Assembly: GCF_900090195.1 (NCBI RefSeq) | Contig: NZ_LT607803.1 | Span: 5,358,229-5,422,228, forward strand | Length of the DNA stretch: 64,000 nt | Origin: Variovorax sp. HW608 | Lineage (GTDB): Bacteria; Pseudomonadota; Gammaproteobacteria; Burkholderiales; Burkholderiaceae_C | Reading direction: 5' to 3' | In this document: one piece after another, positions 35,560 to 44,443 of the stretch | Layout: the number at the start of each line of letters is the position of its first letter | How positions within the stretch are numbered: the stretch's first letter is position 1 | Translations under genes and position numbers: made by a program | Notes under the pieces: generated by a model | Seen by the model: the letters and a program-made list of their open reading frames with translations, nothing else | What the model was told of the DNA's origin: nothing | Database searches by the model: none

Positions 35560-35841
35560 ATGACCCATCTCATCACCAGCCGCGAATTTGCTCGCGACCT
35601 CAAGAGCGCGAAGCAGGCGGCGGCCAAGGGGCCCGTGCTCATCACGACGAGGGGCAGGCCGGAATTCGCTCTGCTGACTTATCACGACTTCGAGGAACTG
35701 AGTCGCGACAAGCAGCCGGCCCAATCGCTCTGGCAGGCCATGTCGGAACTGCCCGCAACGGACGACATCAAGTTCGAGCCGCCACGGCTGAACCTGAAGC
35801 TGCGGACGCCTGATTTCGACGAGGACGAGGCCAGTCGCTGA
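35560..35841 (+). CDS. Phd/YefM-family antitoxin
   Basis: 93-residue antitoxin of a type II module. Phd-like N-terminal DNA-binding fold: MTHLITSREFARDLKSAKQA, then GPVLITTRGRPEFALLTYHD, ending in a disordered acidic C terminus (TPDFDEDEASR) that would cap the toxin. Preceded by CCAGGGAGAAAACC. The stop and the toxin start share one base, so toxin translation depends on antitoxin translation. The inverted repeat upstream suits autorepression. Confidence 0.85.
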   Translation: MTHLITSREFARDLKSAKQAAAKGPVLITTRGRPEFALLTYHDFEELSRDKQPAQSLWQAMSELPATDDIKFEPPRLNLKLRTPDFDEDEASR

Positions 35842-36266
35842 TGTACGTGCTCGACACCAACGTGCTGTCGGAGTTGCGTGCCGGAAAGTCGCGTATCGAG
35901 CCTGCGGTCATTCAGTGGGCGCAGTCCGTGCCGCTCAGCCGGATCTATCTCTCGGCGATCACGATCCTCGAAATCGAACTGGGCATCCGGCAACTCGAAC
36001 GACGCAAGCCGCCGCAAGGAACGGTCCTGCGGGCATGGTTCAACGGCATCCCCAGGGCGTTCGAGGGCCGCATCCTGCCGTTCACCGCGGAGATCGCGAT
36101 GTGCTGTGCGGGGTTGCACGTGCCCGATCCTGCCCCCGAGCGGGACGCGATGATCGCTGCAACTGCCATGACGCACGGCATGACCCTGGTCACGCGCAAC
36201 GTGGTCGACTTCACACGCACGGGCGTGACACTGCTCAATCCGTGGGAGCCGAAGGCCGCGAGCTAG
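35841..36266 (+). CDS. vapC: VapC/FitB-type PIN-domain toxin
   Basis: 141-residue PIN ribonuclease toxin. The acidic active-site residues are visible: Asp in YVLDTNVLSELR, Glu in ITILEIELGIRQLE, Asp in PERDAMIAATAM and Asp in LVTRNVVDFTRTGV. The length and ...LLNPWEP C terminus match the FitB-like VapC subgroup, which cleaves RNA when freed from its antitoxin. Its 3' end overlaps the convergent phaZ gene by 4 bp. Confidence 0.9.
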   Translation: MYVLDTNVLSELRAGKSRIEPAVIQWAQSVPLSRIYLSAITILEIELGIRQLERRKPPQGTVLRAWFNGIPRAFEGRILPFTAEIAMCCAGLHVPDPAPERDAMIAATAMTHGMTLVTRNVVDFTRTGVTLLNPWEPKAAS

Positions 36267-37099
36267 GCTGACGCAGCACCCGCCGCATGCTGATCCATGA
36301 ACGCCTCCACCCGCCGCGCCGTCTGCGCCGCGCGGGTGAGCACGAAGAGGTGCCCGCAATCGATCGTCTCCAGCGTGGCCCGGCGCAGGCCGGAGGCGAG
36401 GATGCGGCCGTTGATCGGCGGCACGATCGGGTCGTCCTCGCCCATCAGCACCAGGGCGGGCGCTTCGATGCGGCCGAGGCGCGGCCAGCTCGTCCAGCCG
36501 GCCGTGGCGAGCAGTTGGTAGAGGTAGCCGTGGCGGCTCGGGGTTCGCATCGATTCGGCGTGCAGTTGCAGCAGCTCAGATTCGAGTCGCAGTTCGCCGC
36601 CGTAGAGATCGCCGCCGATCTGCATCAGGTACGCAGGGTCGGTGTAGCGCCGCGGGCTCAGCATCTTGAACAGCACGTTGATCCGGCCGGGCACCATGAC
36701 GATGCCGGCGCAGGTGGCCGCGAGCGTGAGGGTCTTGCAGCGGCGCGGATGGTTGATCGCGAACTCCTGCGCGATCGCGCCACCCCACGAGACGCCGAAC
36801 ACGTGCGCGTCCGGGACGCCGAGCTGCGCGAGCAGGTCCGCGCCGAGTTGCGCGATGTTCCGCGGGCGGTAGGGCAGCAATGGCGCGGGCGATTCGCCGA
36901 CGCCGGGTGCGTCGAAGGTGACGACCCGCGTATGGGTGAATTGCGCCATGAAGGGCGCCATCGTCTCCACGCTGGCGCCGATGCCGTTGAACAGCAGCAG
37001 GGTGCGTTCCGCCTGCGGTGCGCCGCCGATGGCGACGCGCAGGCGCTGGGCTCCGATGCGGACCGGGAATGTCGCGAGAGGCTTGCTCGCCCGGCTCAC
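36263..37099 (-). CDS. phaZ: Intracellular medium-chain PHA depolymerase (PhaZ-like)
   Basis: 278-residue cytoplasmic alpha/beta hydrolase closely resembling Pseudomonas mcl-PHA depolymerase: LLLFNGIGASVETMAPFM, TFDAPGVGESPAPLLPYR, nucleophile elbow FGVSWGGAIAQEFA, RCKTLTLAATCAGIVMVPG, MLSPRRYTDPAYLM, Asp in MGEDDPIVPPING and His in DCGHLFVLTRA. It releases 3-hydroxyacids from storage granules. GTG start at 37099, with GGAGG seven bases ahead supplied by the repeat element in front of it; the start overlaps the stop of the 22-codon frame in that repeat. Last gene of a seven-gene operon. Confidence 0.85.
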   Translation of the reverse strand: MSRASKPLATFPVRIGAQRLRVAIGGAPQAERTLLLFNGIGASVETMAPFMAQFTHTRVVTFDAPGVGESPAPLLPYRPRNIAQLGADLLAQLGVPDAHVFGVSWGGAIAQEFAINHPRRCKTLTLAATCAGIVMVPGRINVLFKMLSPRRYTDPAYLMQIGGDLYGGELRLESELLQLHAESMRTPSRHGYLYQLLATAGWTSWPRLGRIEAPALVLMGEDDPIVPPINGRILASGLRRATLETIDCGHLFVLTRAAQTARRVEAFMDQHAAGAASA

Positions 37100-37164
37100 T
37101 GGGAAACCTCCATGCTTCGCACTGCGGTGCGAGCCCCCTTCGGAGCGGCCGGGCGGGGGCTCAT
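37096..37164 (-). repeat. Junction repeat, family B, encoding a 22-residue mini-ORF (phaC-phaZ gap)
   Basis: The whole gap between phaC and phaZ is a mini-ORF. Its ATG overlaps the phaC stop (ATGA) and its TGA overlaps the phaZ GTG start. The peptide begins MSPRPAAPKGARTAVRSMEV. The distal part, including the hairpin CTCGCACCGCAGTGCGAAGC and GGAGGTTTC, is nearly identical to the copy before phaC and supplies the phaZ ribosome site. The proximal CCGGCC..TCCGAAGG block also occurs at 54146-54268. Confidence 0.75.
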
Positions 37165-38831
37165 CCGGCCGCCGCCGCTTCGGTGGACGCGAGCACGTAG
37201 CTGCCCGGTGCATCGCAAAGCGGCGGATGCTTGCGCGAGCCCTCGCGCGCCGGCGCGCGTCTGTCGGCGTCGGAGCGCTCGGCGAGCCAGTTCGCAAGGT
37301 GCGGCCACCAGCTGCCTTCGTGGGTCCGGGCGCCGGCCTCGAAGCTCTGCGGCGAATCGTGCGCACCGGCGTTCGTCATGAACGAAGCCTTCTTGCCGCC
37401 CGGCGGCGTGACGATCGATTGCACATGCCCGCTGCCGGTCAGCACGAATTCGCTCCGGCCGCCGAGCATGCGGCGCGTCTGGTAGCAGCCGCTCCATGGC
37501 GTGATGTGGTCGGTGCGGCCGGCGACGATGTAGCTGTCGCAGGCGACGTCCGCCAGCGACAGCGGCAGCCCGCCGATCGAGAGTCCGCCCTCGTGCGCGA
37601 GCGCGTTGGTCTCCAGGAGCGCGATGAAGTCGGCGTGCAGCTGCGCGGGCAGGCGCGTGGTGTCGGAGTTCCAGTAGAGGATGTCGAAGGCCGGCGGCTT
37701 CTCGCCCATCAGGTAGTTGTTGACCCAGTAGTTCCACACCAGCTCGTTCGGCCGCAGCCAGGCGAAGACCTTGGCGAGGTCCTTGCCTTGCAGTACGCCG
37801 CTGTTGCCGCTCGCGGTGCGCGCGAGTTCGAGCGTCTCCAGGTTGGCGAAGAGCCCCATCGAGCTGTCGGCGATGTCGCGCACGTCGAGCAGCGAGACCA
37901 GCAGCGTCAGGCTGCGCGCCCAGTCGCTGCCCTTGGCCTGCAGATAGGCCAGGAGCGCCGCCGAGGTGATGCCGCCCGAGCAGGCGCCCAGCACGTGCAT
38001 CTGCGGCGAGCGCGAGATCTCGCGCACCGCCTGCATCGCTTCTTCGAGCGCGAGCACGTAGTCCTGCAGGCCCCATTCCGACTGCTGTGCACCCGGATCG
38101 AACCAGCTCACGACGAAGACCTGGAAGCCTTGCCGCACCAGGTGCTCGATCAGGCTGCGGCCGGGCGCGAGGTCCCAGATGTAGTACTTGTTTATCTGCG
38201 GCGGCACGATGAAGAGCGGGGTGCCGTGCACCGTCTTCGTCTGCGCCTTGTATTCGATCAGCTCCAGCATCGCATGGCGGTGCACCACTGCGCCGGGCGT
38301 GACCGCGAGGTTGCGGCCGACGCCGAACTGCGATCCGTCGACCATCGCGGGCAGGCCGCCGTTGTCGCGCCAGTCGGCGCCGAGCTGCCTGGCGCCTTCG
38401 AACAGGTTGCGGCCGCCGGTCTCGAGCGTGCGGCGGATCGCGGCGGGGTTGCCCACGAGCGTGTTGGTCGGCGCGAGGCTGTCCGCGATCATGCCGAGCG
38501 CCATGTGCGCGCGTGCCTCGTCGCGCGGCGAGAGATCGAGCTCGCCGGCCAGCCGGTGCGCTTCCCTCGCGAGCGCGAGGTGGCTTTGCATGAGCGCGCG
38601 ATACACCGGGTTGTGGGTCCAGGTCGGATCGTCGAAGCGGCGATCGCCCGCGGCAGGTTCGATCGTCGAGAAGCCGGTCGATGCCTCCAGCAGCGCCGAG
38701 CTGGTGCGCTGCAGGGCGTGGATGGTCTCGAAAGGACGGCGGCAGACCGCCGCGGCCAGCGCGATCAGGGAGTCGCTGATCCGTGAGCCGTCGCGGGCGA
38801 GATCCGGACGAATGCGCGCTCCATTGCTCAT
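37161..38831 (-). CDS. phaC: Class II-like poly(3-hydroxyalkanoate) synthase
   Basis: 556-residue synthase polymerising 3-hydroxyacyl-CoA on granules. Layout follows Pseudomonas class II enzymes: RRFDDPTWTHNPVYRALMQ, APTNTLVGNPAAIRRTLETG, LFIVPPQINKYYIWDLAPG, lipase-like box with nucleophile Cys in VLGACSGGITSAALL, VFAWLRPNELVWNYWVNNYL, catalytic Asp in AGRTDHITPWSGCY and His in TGSGHVQSIVTPPG. ATG 38831 is the family-like start with GGAGG ahead; an in-frame ATG at 38897 (overlapping the MaoC stop) would add 22 residues encoded by the repeat. Class II synthases prefer medium-chain monomers, matching the adjacent mcl-type phaZ. Confidence 0.88.
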   Translation of the reverse strand: MSNGARIRPDLARDGSRISDSLIALAAAVCRRPFETIHALQRTSSALLEASTGFSTIEPAAGDRRFDDPTWTHNPVYRALMQSHLALAREAHRLAGELDLSPRDEARAHMALGMIADSLAPTNTLVGNPAAIRRTLETGGRNLFEGARQLGADWRDNGGLPAMVDGSQFGVGRNLAVTPGAVVHRHAMLELIEYKAQTKTVHGTPLFIVPPQINKYYIWDLAPGRSLIEHLVRQGFQVFVVSWFDPGAQQSEWGLQDYVLALEEAMQAVREISRSPQMHVLGACSGGITSAALLAYLQAKGSDWARSLTLLVSLLDVRDIADSSMGLFANLETLELARTASGNSGVLQGKDLAKVFAWLRPNELVWNYWVNNYLMGEKPPAFDILYWNSDTTRLPAQLHADFIALLETNALAHEGGLSIGGLPLSLADVACDSYIVAGRTDHITPWSGCYQTRRMLGGRSEFVLTGSGHVQSIVTPPGGKKASFMTNAGAHDSPQSFEAGARTHEGSWWPHLANWLAERSDADRRAPAREGSRKHPPLCDAPGSYVLASTEAAAAG

Positions 38832-38897
38832 TGTTGAAACCTCCGTGCTTCGCACTGCGGTGCGAGCTTGCTTGGGGCGGGCCGGCGCGGCGCTCAT
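38832..38897 (-). repeat. Junction repeat, family B, between MaoC and phaC
   Basis: 66 bp starting with an ATG in an ATGA overlap with the MaoC stop, reading MSAAPARPKQARTAVRSTEV and continuing in frame into phaC. It shares the hairpin GCTCGCACCGCAGTGCGAAG and the GGAGGTTTC ribosome site with the copy at 37096-37164 (the end nearest phaC is almost identical; the ATG end less so). Confidence 0.75.
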
Positions 38898-39364
38898 GCC
38901 ACCACCATCGCGAGCGATTCGGCCACCATCACCGGGCGCCATGCGTCGCCGCCGGCATAGGCCGTGTTCTTGCACCGCACGAGCCATTGGCCGGACTGCT
39001 TCTCGGTGACTTCCGTGAGCTCGACGTGCAGGCGGACATAGCTGCCGCTCGGCGCCGGCGAAAGAAAGCGTACACGATCGAAGCCGTAGTTCAGCACGCC
39101 CTTGGCGTCGGCGGGATAGACGCCAAGCTCGAAATGCGCGGAAGGAACCAGCGAAAGGACGAGCAGCCCGTGCGCGATGGTCTGGCCGAAGGGGCTCTGC
39201 GTCCGGGCGCGTTCGGCGTCGACGTGGATCCACTGCTCGTCGCCGGTGCACCCGGCAAAGCGGTCGATGCGCCGCTGGTCGAGCAGGGTCGGGGACGAGG
39301 CGCCGAAGTCGTGGCCGACGCGGTCCTTCAGCGTGGCGATGTCGTAGTTCTTGAGGGAAGTCAT
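38894..39364 (-). CDS. MaoC-like hydratase ((R)-enoyl-CoA hydratase/NodN-like)
   Basis: 156-residue hot-dog-fold hydratase. The catalytic Asp/His motif is DEQWIHVDAERARTQSPFGQ followed by TIAHGLLVLSLVP; the C-terminal half VRFLSPAPSGSYVRLHVEL is typical. Enzymes of this type convert trans-2-enoyl-CoA to (R)-3-hydroxyacyl-CoA, the monomer for PHA synthase, so with phaC directly downstream a PhaJ-like role is likely (inference from context). Its sequence also resembles NodN-type members whose substrate is unproven. Stop overlaps the start of the junction repeat frame. Confidence 0.85.
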   Translation of the reverse strand: MTSLKNYDIATLKDRVGHDFGASSPTLLDQRRIDRFAGCTGDEQWIHVDAERARTQSPFGQTIAHGLLVLSLVPSAHFELGVYPADAKGVLNYGFDRVRFLSPAPSGSYVRLHVELTEVTEKQSGQWLVRCKNTAYAGGDAWRPVMVAESLAMVVA

Positions 39365-39388
39365 TGTTCTTGAATGAATCGGTGCAAC

Positions 39389-41836
39389 TCAGGCCGCGTT
39401 CGGGGCCGCCGCGGCGGGGGCCTGCGCCACCGGCTCGCTCTTGCGGGGACGCAGCAGGAAGTGCGACAGCGCGGGGATCAGCAGCACCGCGCCGACCATG
39501 TTCCAGATGAACATGAACGCGAGCAGGATGCCCATGTCGGCCTGGAACTTGATGGGCGAGAGCGCCCAGGTCAGCACGCCGGCAGCCAGCGTGACGCCGA
39601 CCAGCGCGACCACCTTGCCGGTGAAGCGCAGGGCCCGTGCATAGGCTTCGCCGAGCGTCGCGCCACGGCGCTGTTCGGCGAGCTGCACGCTCAGCAGGTA
39701 CAGCGCATAGTCCACGCCGATGCCCACGCCGAGCGCGATCACCGGCAGGGTCGCGACCTTGACGCCGATGCCCAGGCACACCATGAGCGCCTCGCACATC
39801 ACCGAGGTGATGACGAGCGGCACCACGGCCACCACCACTGCGCGCCAGCTGCGGAAGGTGACGAAGCACAGCGCGATGACGGCGGCGTAGACCAGCACGA
39901 GCATCTCGTTCCATGCCTTGTGCACCACGATGTTGGTCGCGGCCTCGATGCCCGCGCTGCCGGCGGCGAGCAGGAACTTGCGCTCGTCGTTGCTGTGCGC
40001 ATCGGCGAAGGCGGCGCTGGCGGCGACCACGCGGTCGAGCGTCTCGGCGCGGTGGTCGGAGAGGTAGGCGATCACCGGCATCACCGAGCAGTCGGTGTTG
40101 AACAGCTCGGGGTTGTTCACGCTCGCCTGCTGCGCGCCGTAGTTCAGCACGTCCTGGTTGCGCGCGATGGTGAGCCACTTGGGGCTGCCTTCGTTGCTGC
40201 CCGCGGTGATCTGCCGCACCGCGTTGGCGAGCGACACCGTGGTCTGCACGCCCGGCACCTGCTGCAGCGCCCAGGCGAGGCGGTCGGCCTCGACCAGCGT
40301 GCCGTATTGCAGGCAGCCTTCCTTGGCGGTCTTCACGATCACCGCGAAGGTGTCGCTCGACAGCGAGTAGTTCGCCGTGATGTAGGCGTTGTCGCGGTTG
40401 TAGCGAGACTGCGGACGCAACTCCGGCGCGCCCGGATCGAGGTCGCCGATCTTCAGGTGCGTGCTGGCCGCGAAGCCGATCGCGAGCAGCGCGCCCGCCG
40501 CGCCGATGGTGCGCAGCGCCCACTTGCGCTCGGTGAAGTGGCCGAGCCATGCATTCAGGCGCGAGGCGCCGGCGTTGTTCTCGGCGCGCAGGCTGCGTGC
40601 GGCCGCGGCCGGGCTCACGCCCACGTAGGACAGCAGCACCGGCAGCAGGATCAGGTTGGTGAAGATCAGCACGCCCACGCCGATGCTCGCGGTGAGCGCG
40701 AGGTCCTTGATGACCGGAATGTCGATCACCATCAGCACCGCGAAGCCCACCACGTCGGCCACCAGCGCGGTGAGGCCGGCGAGGAAGAGGCGGCGGAAGG
40801 TGAAGCGCGCGGCGATCAGCCGGTGCTCGCCACGGCCGATGTCCTGCATGATCCCGTTCATCTTCTGCGCGCCGTGCGACACGCCGATCGCGAACACCAG
40901 GAAGGGCACGAGGATGGAGTAGGGATCGAGCTCGAAGCCGAGCGCCGCCACCAGCCCGAGCTGCCACACCACGGCCACGAGCGAGCACGCGATCACGAGC
41001 GCGGTGCTGCGCAGGCACCGGGTGTAGAGGAAGATGATCGCGGCCGCGACCAGGGCCGCGATGGCGAAGTACAGCGCCACCTGGTGCAGGCCGTCGATCA
41101 GGTCGCCGACCAGCTTGGCGAAGCCGACGGTGTGCACCTTGATGCCGGTGGGCTTGCCGCTGGCGTCCTTTTCGTAGCTCGCGGCCAGCTTGTCCAGCGT
41201 GTGCGAGAGCGCGCGGTAGTCGATGCGCTGGCCGGTGGTCGGGTCCTTGTCGAGCAGAGGCACGATGATCATGCTCGACTTGAAGTCGTTGCCGACCAGG
41301 CTGCCGCCGAGGCCCGCGCGGGCGATGTTGGCGCGCAGCTGCTCGATGGCGCGCGGCGAGCCGTCGTAGTTGTCGGGCATCACCGGGCCGCCGCGAAAGC
41401 CCTCCTCGGTCACTTCGGTCCAGCGCACGCCGGGGGCCCAGAGCGACTTCATCCAGGCGCGGTCCACGCCGGGGGTGAGGAAGAGTTCGTCCTGCAGGCG
41501 CTTGAGTGCGTCGAGGTACTTCGGCTGGTAGATGTCGCCTTCGGTGTTCTCGACCACGATGCGCAGCGAGTTGCCCAGGCCGCGCAGGTCCGCGCGCTGC
41601 TCCAGGTAGTTCTGGATGTACGGGTGGCTGCGCGGGATCATCTTCTCGAAGCTGGCGTTCAGGCCCAGCTTCATGAAGGCCATGAAGCCCAGTGTGATCG
41701 TGATCAGCGCGCAGGCGATGACGATCGCGAGCCGGTTGTTGAACACCAGCCGCTCCAGCCGGGGGCCGGAGCGCAGGTCGAAGGATTCGAGCGAAATCGG
41801 CGCGGCGTCCTGCGCGCGCGTAGCAGGGGTGTGCAT
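39389..41836 (-). CDS. RND-superfamily transporter (MMPL/HpnN-like)
   Basis: 815-residue inner-membrane RND permease with the twelve-helix, two-repeat layout: TM1 VIACALITITLGFMAFMKLG, a periplasmic domain (RADLRGLGNSLRIVVENTEG), helices 2-6, then TM7 (AAGALLAIGFAASTHLKIGD) and a second periplasmic domain. It lacks the RND multidrug length of ~1040 and resembles MMPL/HpnN lipid exporters. Proton-relay-like residues occur around VGIGVDYALYLLSVQLAEQ. The operon neighbours (DUF1302, DUF1329, YCF48-like) recur together with such RND proteins in proteobacteria and are thought to move hydrophobic compounds across the envelope; substrate unknown. Confidence 0.88.
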   Translation of the reverse strand: MHTPATRAQDAAPISLESFDLRSGPRLERLVFNNRLAIVIACALITITLGFMAFMKLGLNASFEKMIPRSHPYIQNYLEQRADLRGLGNSLRIVVENTEGDIYQPKYLDALKRLQDELFLTPGVDRAWMKSLWAPGVRWTEVTEEGFRGGPVMPDNYDGSPRAIEQLRANIARAGLGGSLVGNDFKSSMIIVPLLDKDPTTGQRIDYRALSHTLDKLAASYEKDASGKPTGIKVHTVGFAKLVGDLIDGLHQVALYFAIAALVAAAIIFLYTRCLRSTALVIACSLVAVVWQLGLVAALGFELDPYSILVPFLVFAIGVSHGAQKMNGIMQDIGRGEHRLIAARFTFRRLFLAGLTALVADVVGFAVLMVIDIPVIKDLALTASIGVGVLIFTNLILLPVLLSYVGVSPAAAARSLRAENNAGASRLNAWLGHFTERKWALRTIGAAGALLAIGFAASTHLKIGDLDPGAPELRPQSRYNRDNAYITANYSLSSDTFAVIVKTAKEGCLQYGTLVEADRLAWALQQVPGVQTTVSLANAVRQITAGSNEGSPKWLTIARNQDVLNYGAQQASVNNPELFNTDCSVMPVIAYLSDHRAETLDRVVAASAAFADAHSNDERKFLLAAGSAGIEAATNIVVHKAWNEMLVLVYAAVIALCFVTFRSWRAVVVAVVPLVITSVMCEALMVCLGIGVKVATLPVIALGVGIGVDYALYLLSVQLAEQRRGATLGEAYARALRFTGKVVALVGVTLAAGVLTWALSPIKFQADMGILLAFMFIWNMVGAVLLIPALSHFLLRPRKSEPVAQAPAAAAPNAA

Positions 41837-41861
41837 CTAGGTTCTCCGGCTGCCCCGGAGG

Positions 41862-42944
41862 TCAGGGCAGCTGTAGGGACTGGGCGCCGCGCGGACCCGC
41901 GACGATGAGGGTTCCTTGGCCCGCGGCGGTCACTGCAGCCGCGGGCAGGGCGCCGGCAACGGGCACCGGCTTGAAGCTCGCGCCGTCATCGCGGCTCGCG
42001 AGGATGTGGCCGGCCTGGCTCACGATGACGAGGCGGCCGTCGCTGTCGCGCGTGCTCGCCGTCAGGCCGACCTGCAGGCCCGTGGGAACCTGCTGCCATT
42101 GGTGTCCGCCGTCGGTGCTGCGCAGCAGCGTGCCGCGCAGGCCGTGCGCGATCACGGTCTGTCCGCTGCCGGTGACGCCGAACAGCGTGCCCTTGTAGGG
42201 AAGTTCCAGCGCACGGAAGGCGGTGTCGCCCTGCGCGAGCTTGAGCAGCAGCCCTTGCTCGCCGGCGATATAGACGTCGGAACCGATGCCGCGCACCGCA
42301 TAGAGGTGCTGGCCCTTCGGGTTCTCGACCGCGTGCTGCAGCGGTTCCCAGGTCGCGCCGCCGTCGGCAGTGCGGAACACGAGGCCGAAGGCGCCGACCA
42401 CATAGCCGTTGTTCGCATCGCGGAACCACACGTCGAGGAACGGGTTCTCCGCCCCCTGGGCCTGGAAGCGCCTGGCTTCCTCGACCAGCAGCGCAGCGCG
42501 CTTCGGGTCGTCGGTGAGCGCGGCGGCGGATTTCGAGTAGTAGTCGAACATCAGCTGCCCGAGGCGGCGGCCGTCGAGCTGGGTGGCCCAGTTCTGGCCG
42601 CCGTCCTTCGAGTGCAGCACCACACCGTCGTGGCCCACGGCCCAGCCGTCGGTGGCGCTCGGGAAGCTCACGGCCACGAGGTCCGAGCTCACCGGCACCT
42701 CGGCCTGGCGCCAGCTCTTGCCGGCGTCGTCGGAGTACACGATGTGGCCGCGCTGGCCGACCGCGACGATGCGGTCGCCGGCCCGCGCCAGCCCGTTGAG
42801 CAGGGCGCGCGATGCCAGGGCGCTGCGGGCGGACGGCGTGTCGAGCACGTCGCGCCAGCCCTTGTCGGCCGCCGCCTGCGCTCCCCATGCGGCGGCGCAG
42901 GCGAGGGCCAGGGCGGCGGCCCGGATGGTCATCTTCGGATTCAT
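41862..42944 (-). CDS. YCF48/BNR-repeat beta-propeller protein
   Basis: 360-residue exported protein. Signal peptide AAALALACAAAWGAQAAAD; then repeated blades with Asp-box/BNR-type turns (YSDDAGKSWRQAEV, HSKDGGQNWATQ, RTADGGATWEPLQ, RSTDGGHQWQQVP, ASRDDGASFKPVP), and YCF48-like phrases (ATDGWAVGHDGVVLH, ANNGYVVGAFGLVFR). Homologues of this layout accompany RND transporters of the neighbouring type. Probably a periplasmic accessory subunit; no enzymatic motif. Starts 8 bp after the dispersed repeat A copy 2. Confidence 0.85.
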   Translation of the reverse strand: MNPKMTIRAAALALACAAAWGAQAAADKGWRDVLDTPSARSALASRALLNGLARAGDRIVAVGQRGHIVYSDDAGKSWRQAEVPVSSDLVAVSFPSATDGWAVGHDGVVLHSKDGGQNWATQLDGRRLGQLMFDYYSKSAAALTDDPKRAALLVEEARRFQAQGAENPFLDVWFRDANNGYVVGAFGLVFRTADGGATWEPLQHAVENPKGQHLYAVRGIGSDVYIAGEQGLLLKLAQGDTAFRALELPYKGTLFGVTGSGQTVIAHGLRGTLLRSTDGGHQWQQVPTGLQVGLTASTRDSDGRLVIVSQAGHILASRDDGASFKPVPVAGALPAAAVTAAGQGTLIVAGPRGAQSLQLP

Positions 42945-42945
42945 G

Positions 42946-43056
42946 TCAATGCTCCAATGCCAGGAATCCCGCGGAACCGGCTCTGCCGGGCCGCTGGGAT
43001 TGCCCCCTCGAAGGGGTGCAGAGCCACACGAAGTGGGCGAGGCTGGGGGTGGTCAA
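42946..43056 (-). repeat. Dispersed intergenic repeat, family A, copy 2
   Basis: Fills the gap between the DUF1329 stop and the YCF48 start. Read on the minus strand it matches the 19436-19545 copy through CACTTCGTGT, the C-tract/G-tract stem-loop, and CAGCGGCCCGGCAGAGCCGG then TTCCGCGGG. A TTG frame of 36 residues overlaps the DUF1329 stop (TTGA) and ends one base before the YCF48 ATG. Confidence 0.75.
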
Positions 43057-44408
43057 CGAATCCCGGCGCCAGCCAGGGAATCGGCGGTCCACTCGCGGTC
43101 GGGCAGCGCCTTCGTCTGGCGCATGCCGCCGGTCTCGGCGATGTAGCCGGTCAGCGAGTAGACGCGCGAGACGAAGTCGTAGTGGCCGAACATGTCGGTG
43201 TACGGGGCCGGCAGGTCGTAGCTCGGCGCCATGTAGGCGAAGCCGGCGCGGTAGAGCTGGCCGCGGGCGTCGTAGTTGTCCGACGCCAGCGCCGCCCACG
43301 AGTCCTCGTCGAGGTAGAAGGTGCGCTTGCTGTAGACGTGGCGCTTGCCTTCACGCAGCGTGGCTTCGACCACCCACACGCGGTGCAGCTCCCAGCGGAT
43401 CGCATCGGGGTTCAGGTGGTTGGGCTTGAGCAGGTCGTCCTGCTTGGTCCCGTAGACCGCGGCGTAGTCGTTGTAGGGCACGAACATCTCCTTCTTGCCG
43501 ACGAGCTTGAAGTCGAAGCGGTCCATCGAGCCATTGAAGATGAAGGTGTCGTCGAAGGTGGTCGCGCCGGCGGTGCCGGGGTTCGGCGTGTCGAAGGCGA
43601 GATCGGGCGCGACCTTCACGCGGCGCTGCCCGGGCAGGTAGCTCCAGGCGCGGCGGTCCTTGTTGCCGACGTCCAGCGGGTCCACGACCATCAGTGCCTC
43701 GCCGGCACGGCGTGCCGGACCGGTGTAGGTCAGCTTGATGCGCCAGTAGGTGTCGGCGTCGGCCTTGGCGGTGTCCCAGAAGGGGAAGTCCTGCACGCTC
43801 ATGCCTTCGGTGGCGAGCGCCGGGCGGCCGCTGGCGTCGACGTTGATGTTGCGGTACTTGGCTTCATAGGACTGGCCGTTGAAGCGCACCAGGTGGTTCC
43901 ACATCGCCTCGTAGCCGGTCTTCGGAATCGGGAACGGGAAGCCCGCATGCACGCCCTCGATCGAGCGGCCGTCGTTCGCGGTCTTGGCGTTGAGCGCGCT
44001 CTTGGCGGTGTTGTCGGTCACGAACTTCGGGAAGGCCACGGTGCGGTGCGTCGGGTAGACGTCGACGCGGAAGCTCGGATAGGTCTTCAGCAGCGTCTTG
44101 GTGCCTTCGGTCAGCTTGTCGGCGTACTCGGCCATGTTCTTGGCGTCGATCACGAGACGCGGCTTCTCGCTCGCGAACGGGTCGGGACGGATGCCGTCGC
44201 CGGCCTTGAACTCGGCCGGGGCCTTGGTCAGGCCGCCGGTGTAGGCGGGGATGGTGCCGTCCTTGTTGCCGGCCTTCTCGGCGCCGATCGGCGTGAGCGT
44301 GGTGCCGAGTGCCTTGGCCTCGTCGGCACTCACGGCGGCCTGCGCCAGGATGCCGGCCTGTGCCGCGACGAATCCGGCGATGACGACGCGCTTGAGTGTG
44401 AACTTCAT
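43053..44408 (-). CDS. DUF1329 outer-membrane-associated protein
   Basis: 451-residue exported protein of the DUF1329 family (LolA/LolB-like superfamily). Signal peptide VVIAGFVAAQAGILAQAAVS; hallmark stretches LGTTLTPIGAEKAGNKDGTI near the N terminus and RRAWSYLPGQRRVKVAPDL in the middle, GSMDRFDFKLVGKKEMFVPY, and the C-terminal YDFVSRVYSLTGYIAETGGM. It is always found with DUF1302 partners, as here. Likely periplasmic face of the outer membrane; a role in transferring a hydrophobic ligand is inferred from fold and context. Confidence 0.9.
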   Translation of the reverse strand: MKFTLKRVVIAGFVAAQAGILAQAAVSADEAKALGTTLTPIGAEKAGNKDGTIPAYTGGLTKAPAEFKAGDGIRPDPFASEKPRLVIDAKNMAEYADKLTEGTKTLLKTYPSFRVDVYPTHRTVAFPKFVTDNTAKSALNAKTANDGRSIEGVHAGFPFPIPKTGYEAMWNHLVRFNGQSYEAKYRNINVDASGRPALATEGMSVQDFPFWDTAKADADTYWRIKLTYTGPARRAGEALMVVDPLDVGNKDRRAWSYLPGQRRVKVAPDLAFDTPNPGTAGATTFDDTFIFNGSMDRFDFKLVGKKEMFVPYNDYAAVYGTKQDDLLKPNHLNPDAIRWELHRVWVVEATLREGKRHVYSKRTFYLDEDSWAALASDNYDARGQLYRAGFAYMAPSYDLPAPYTDMFGHYDFVSRVYSLTGYIAETGGMRQTKALPDREWTADSLAGAGIR

Positions 44409-44443
44409 CTCTTGTCTCCTTGGGTGTGGGCTCTAGAAGGGCT

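Noticed and set aside
38898..41019. Extending phaC upstream into the RND region because the frame stays open
   Set aside because: The extra sequence is off-frame translation of MaoC and RND; only the 22-codon repeat-encoded extension from 38897 is worth considering.
39374..41908. An 844-codon antisense frame over the RND gene
   Set aside because: Mirror of the third-position G+C bias of the RND gene; no recognisable domain.
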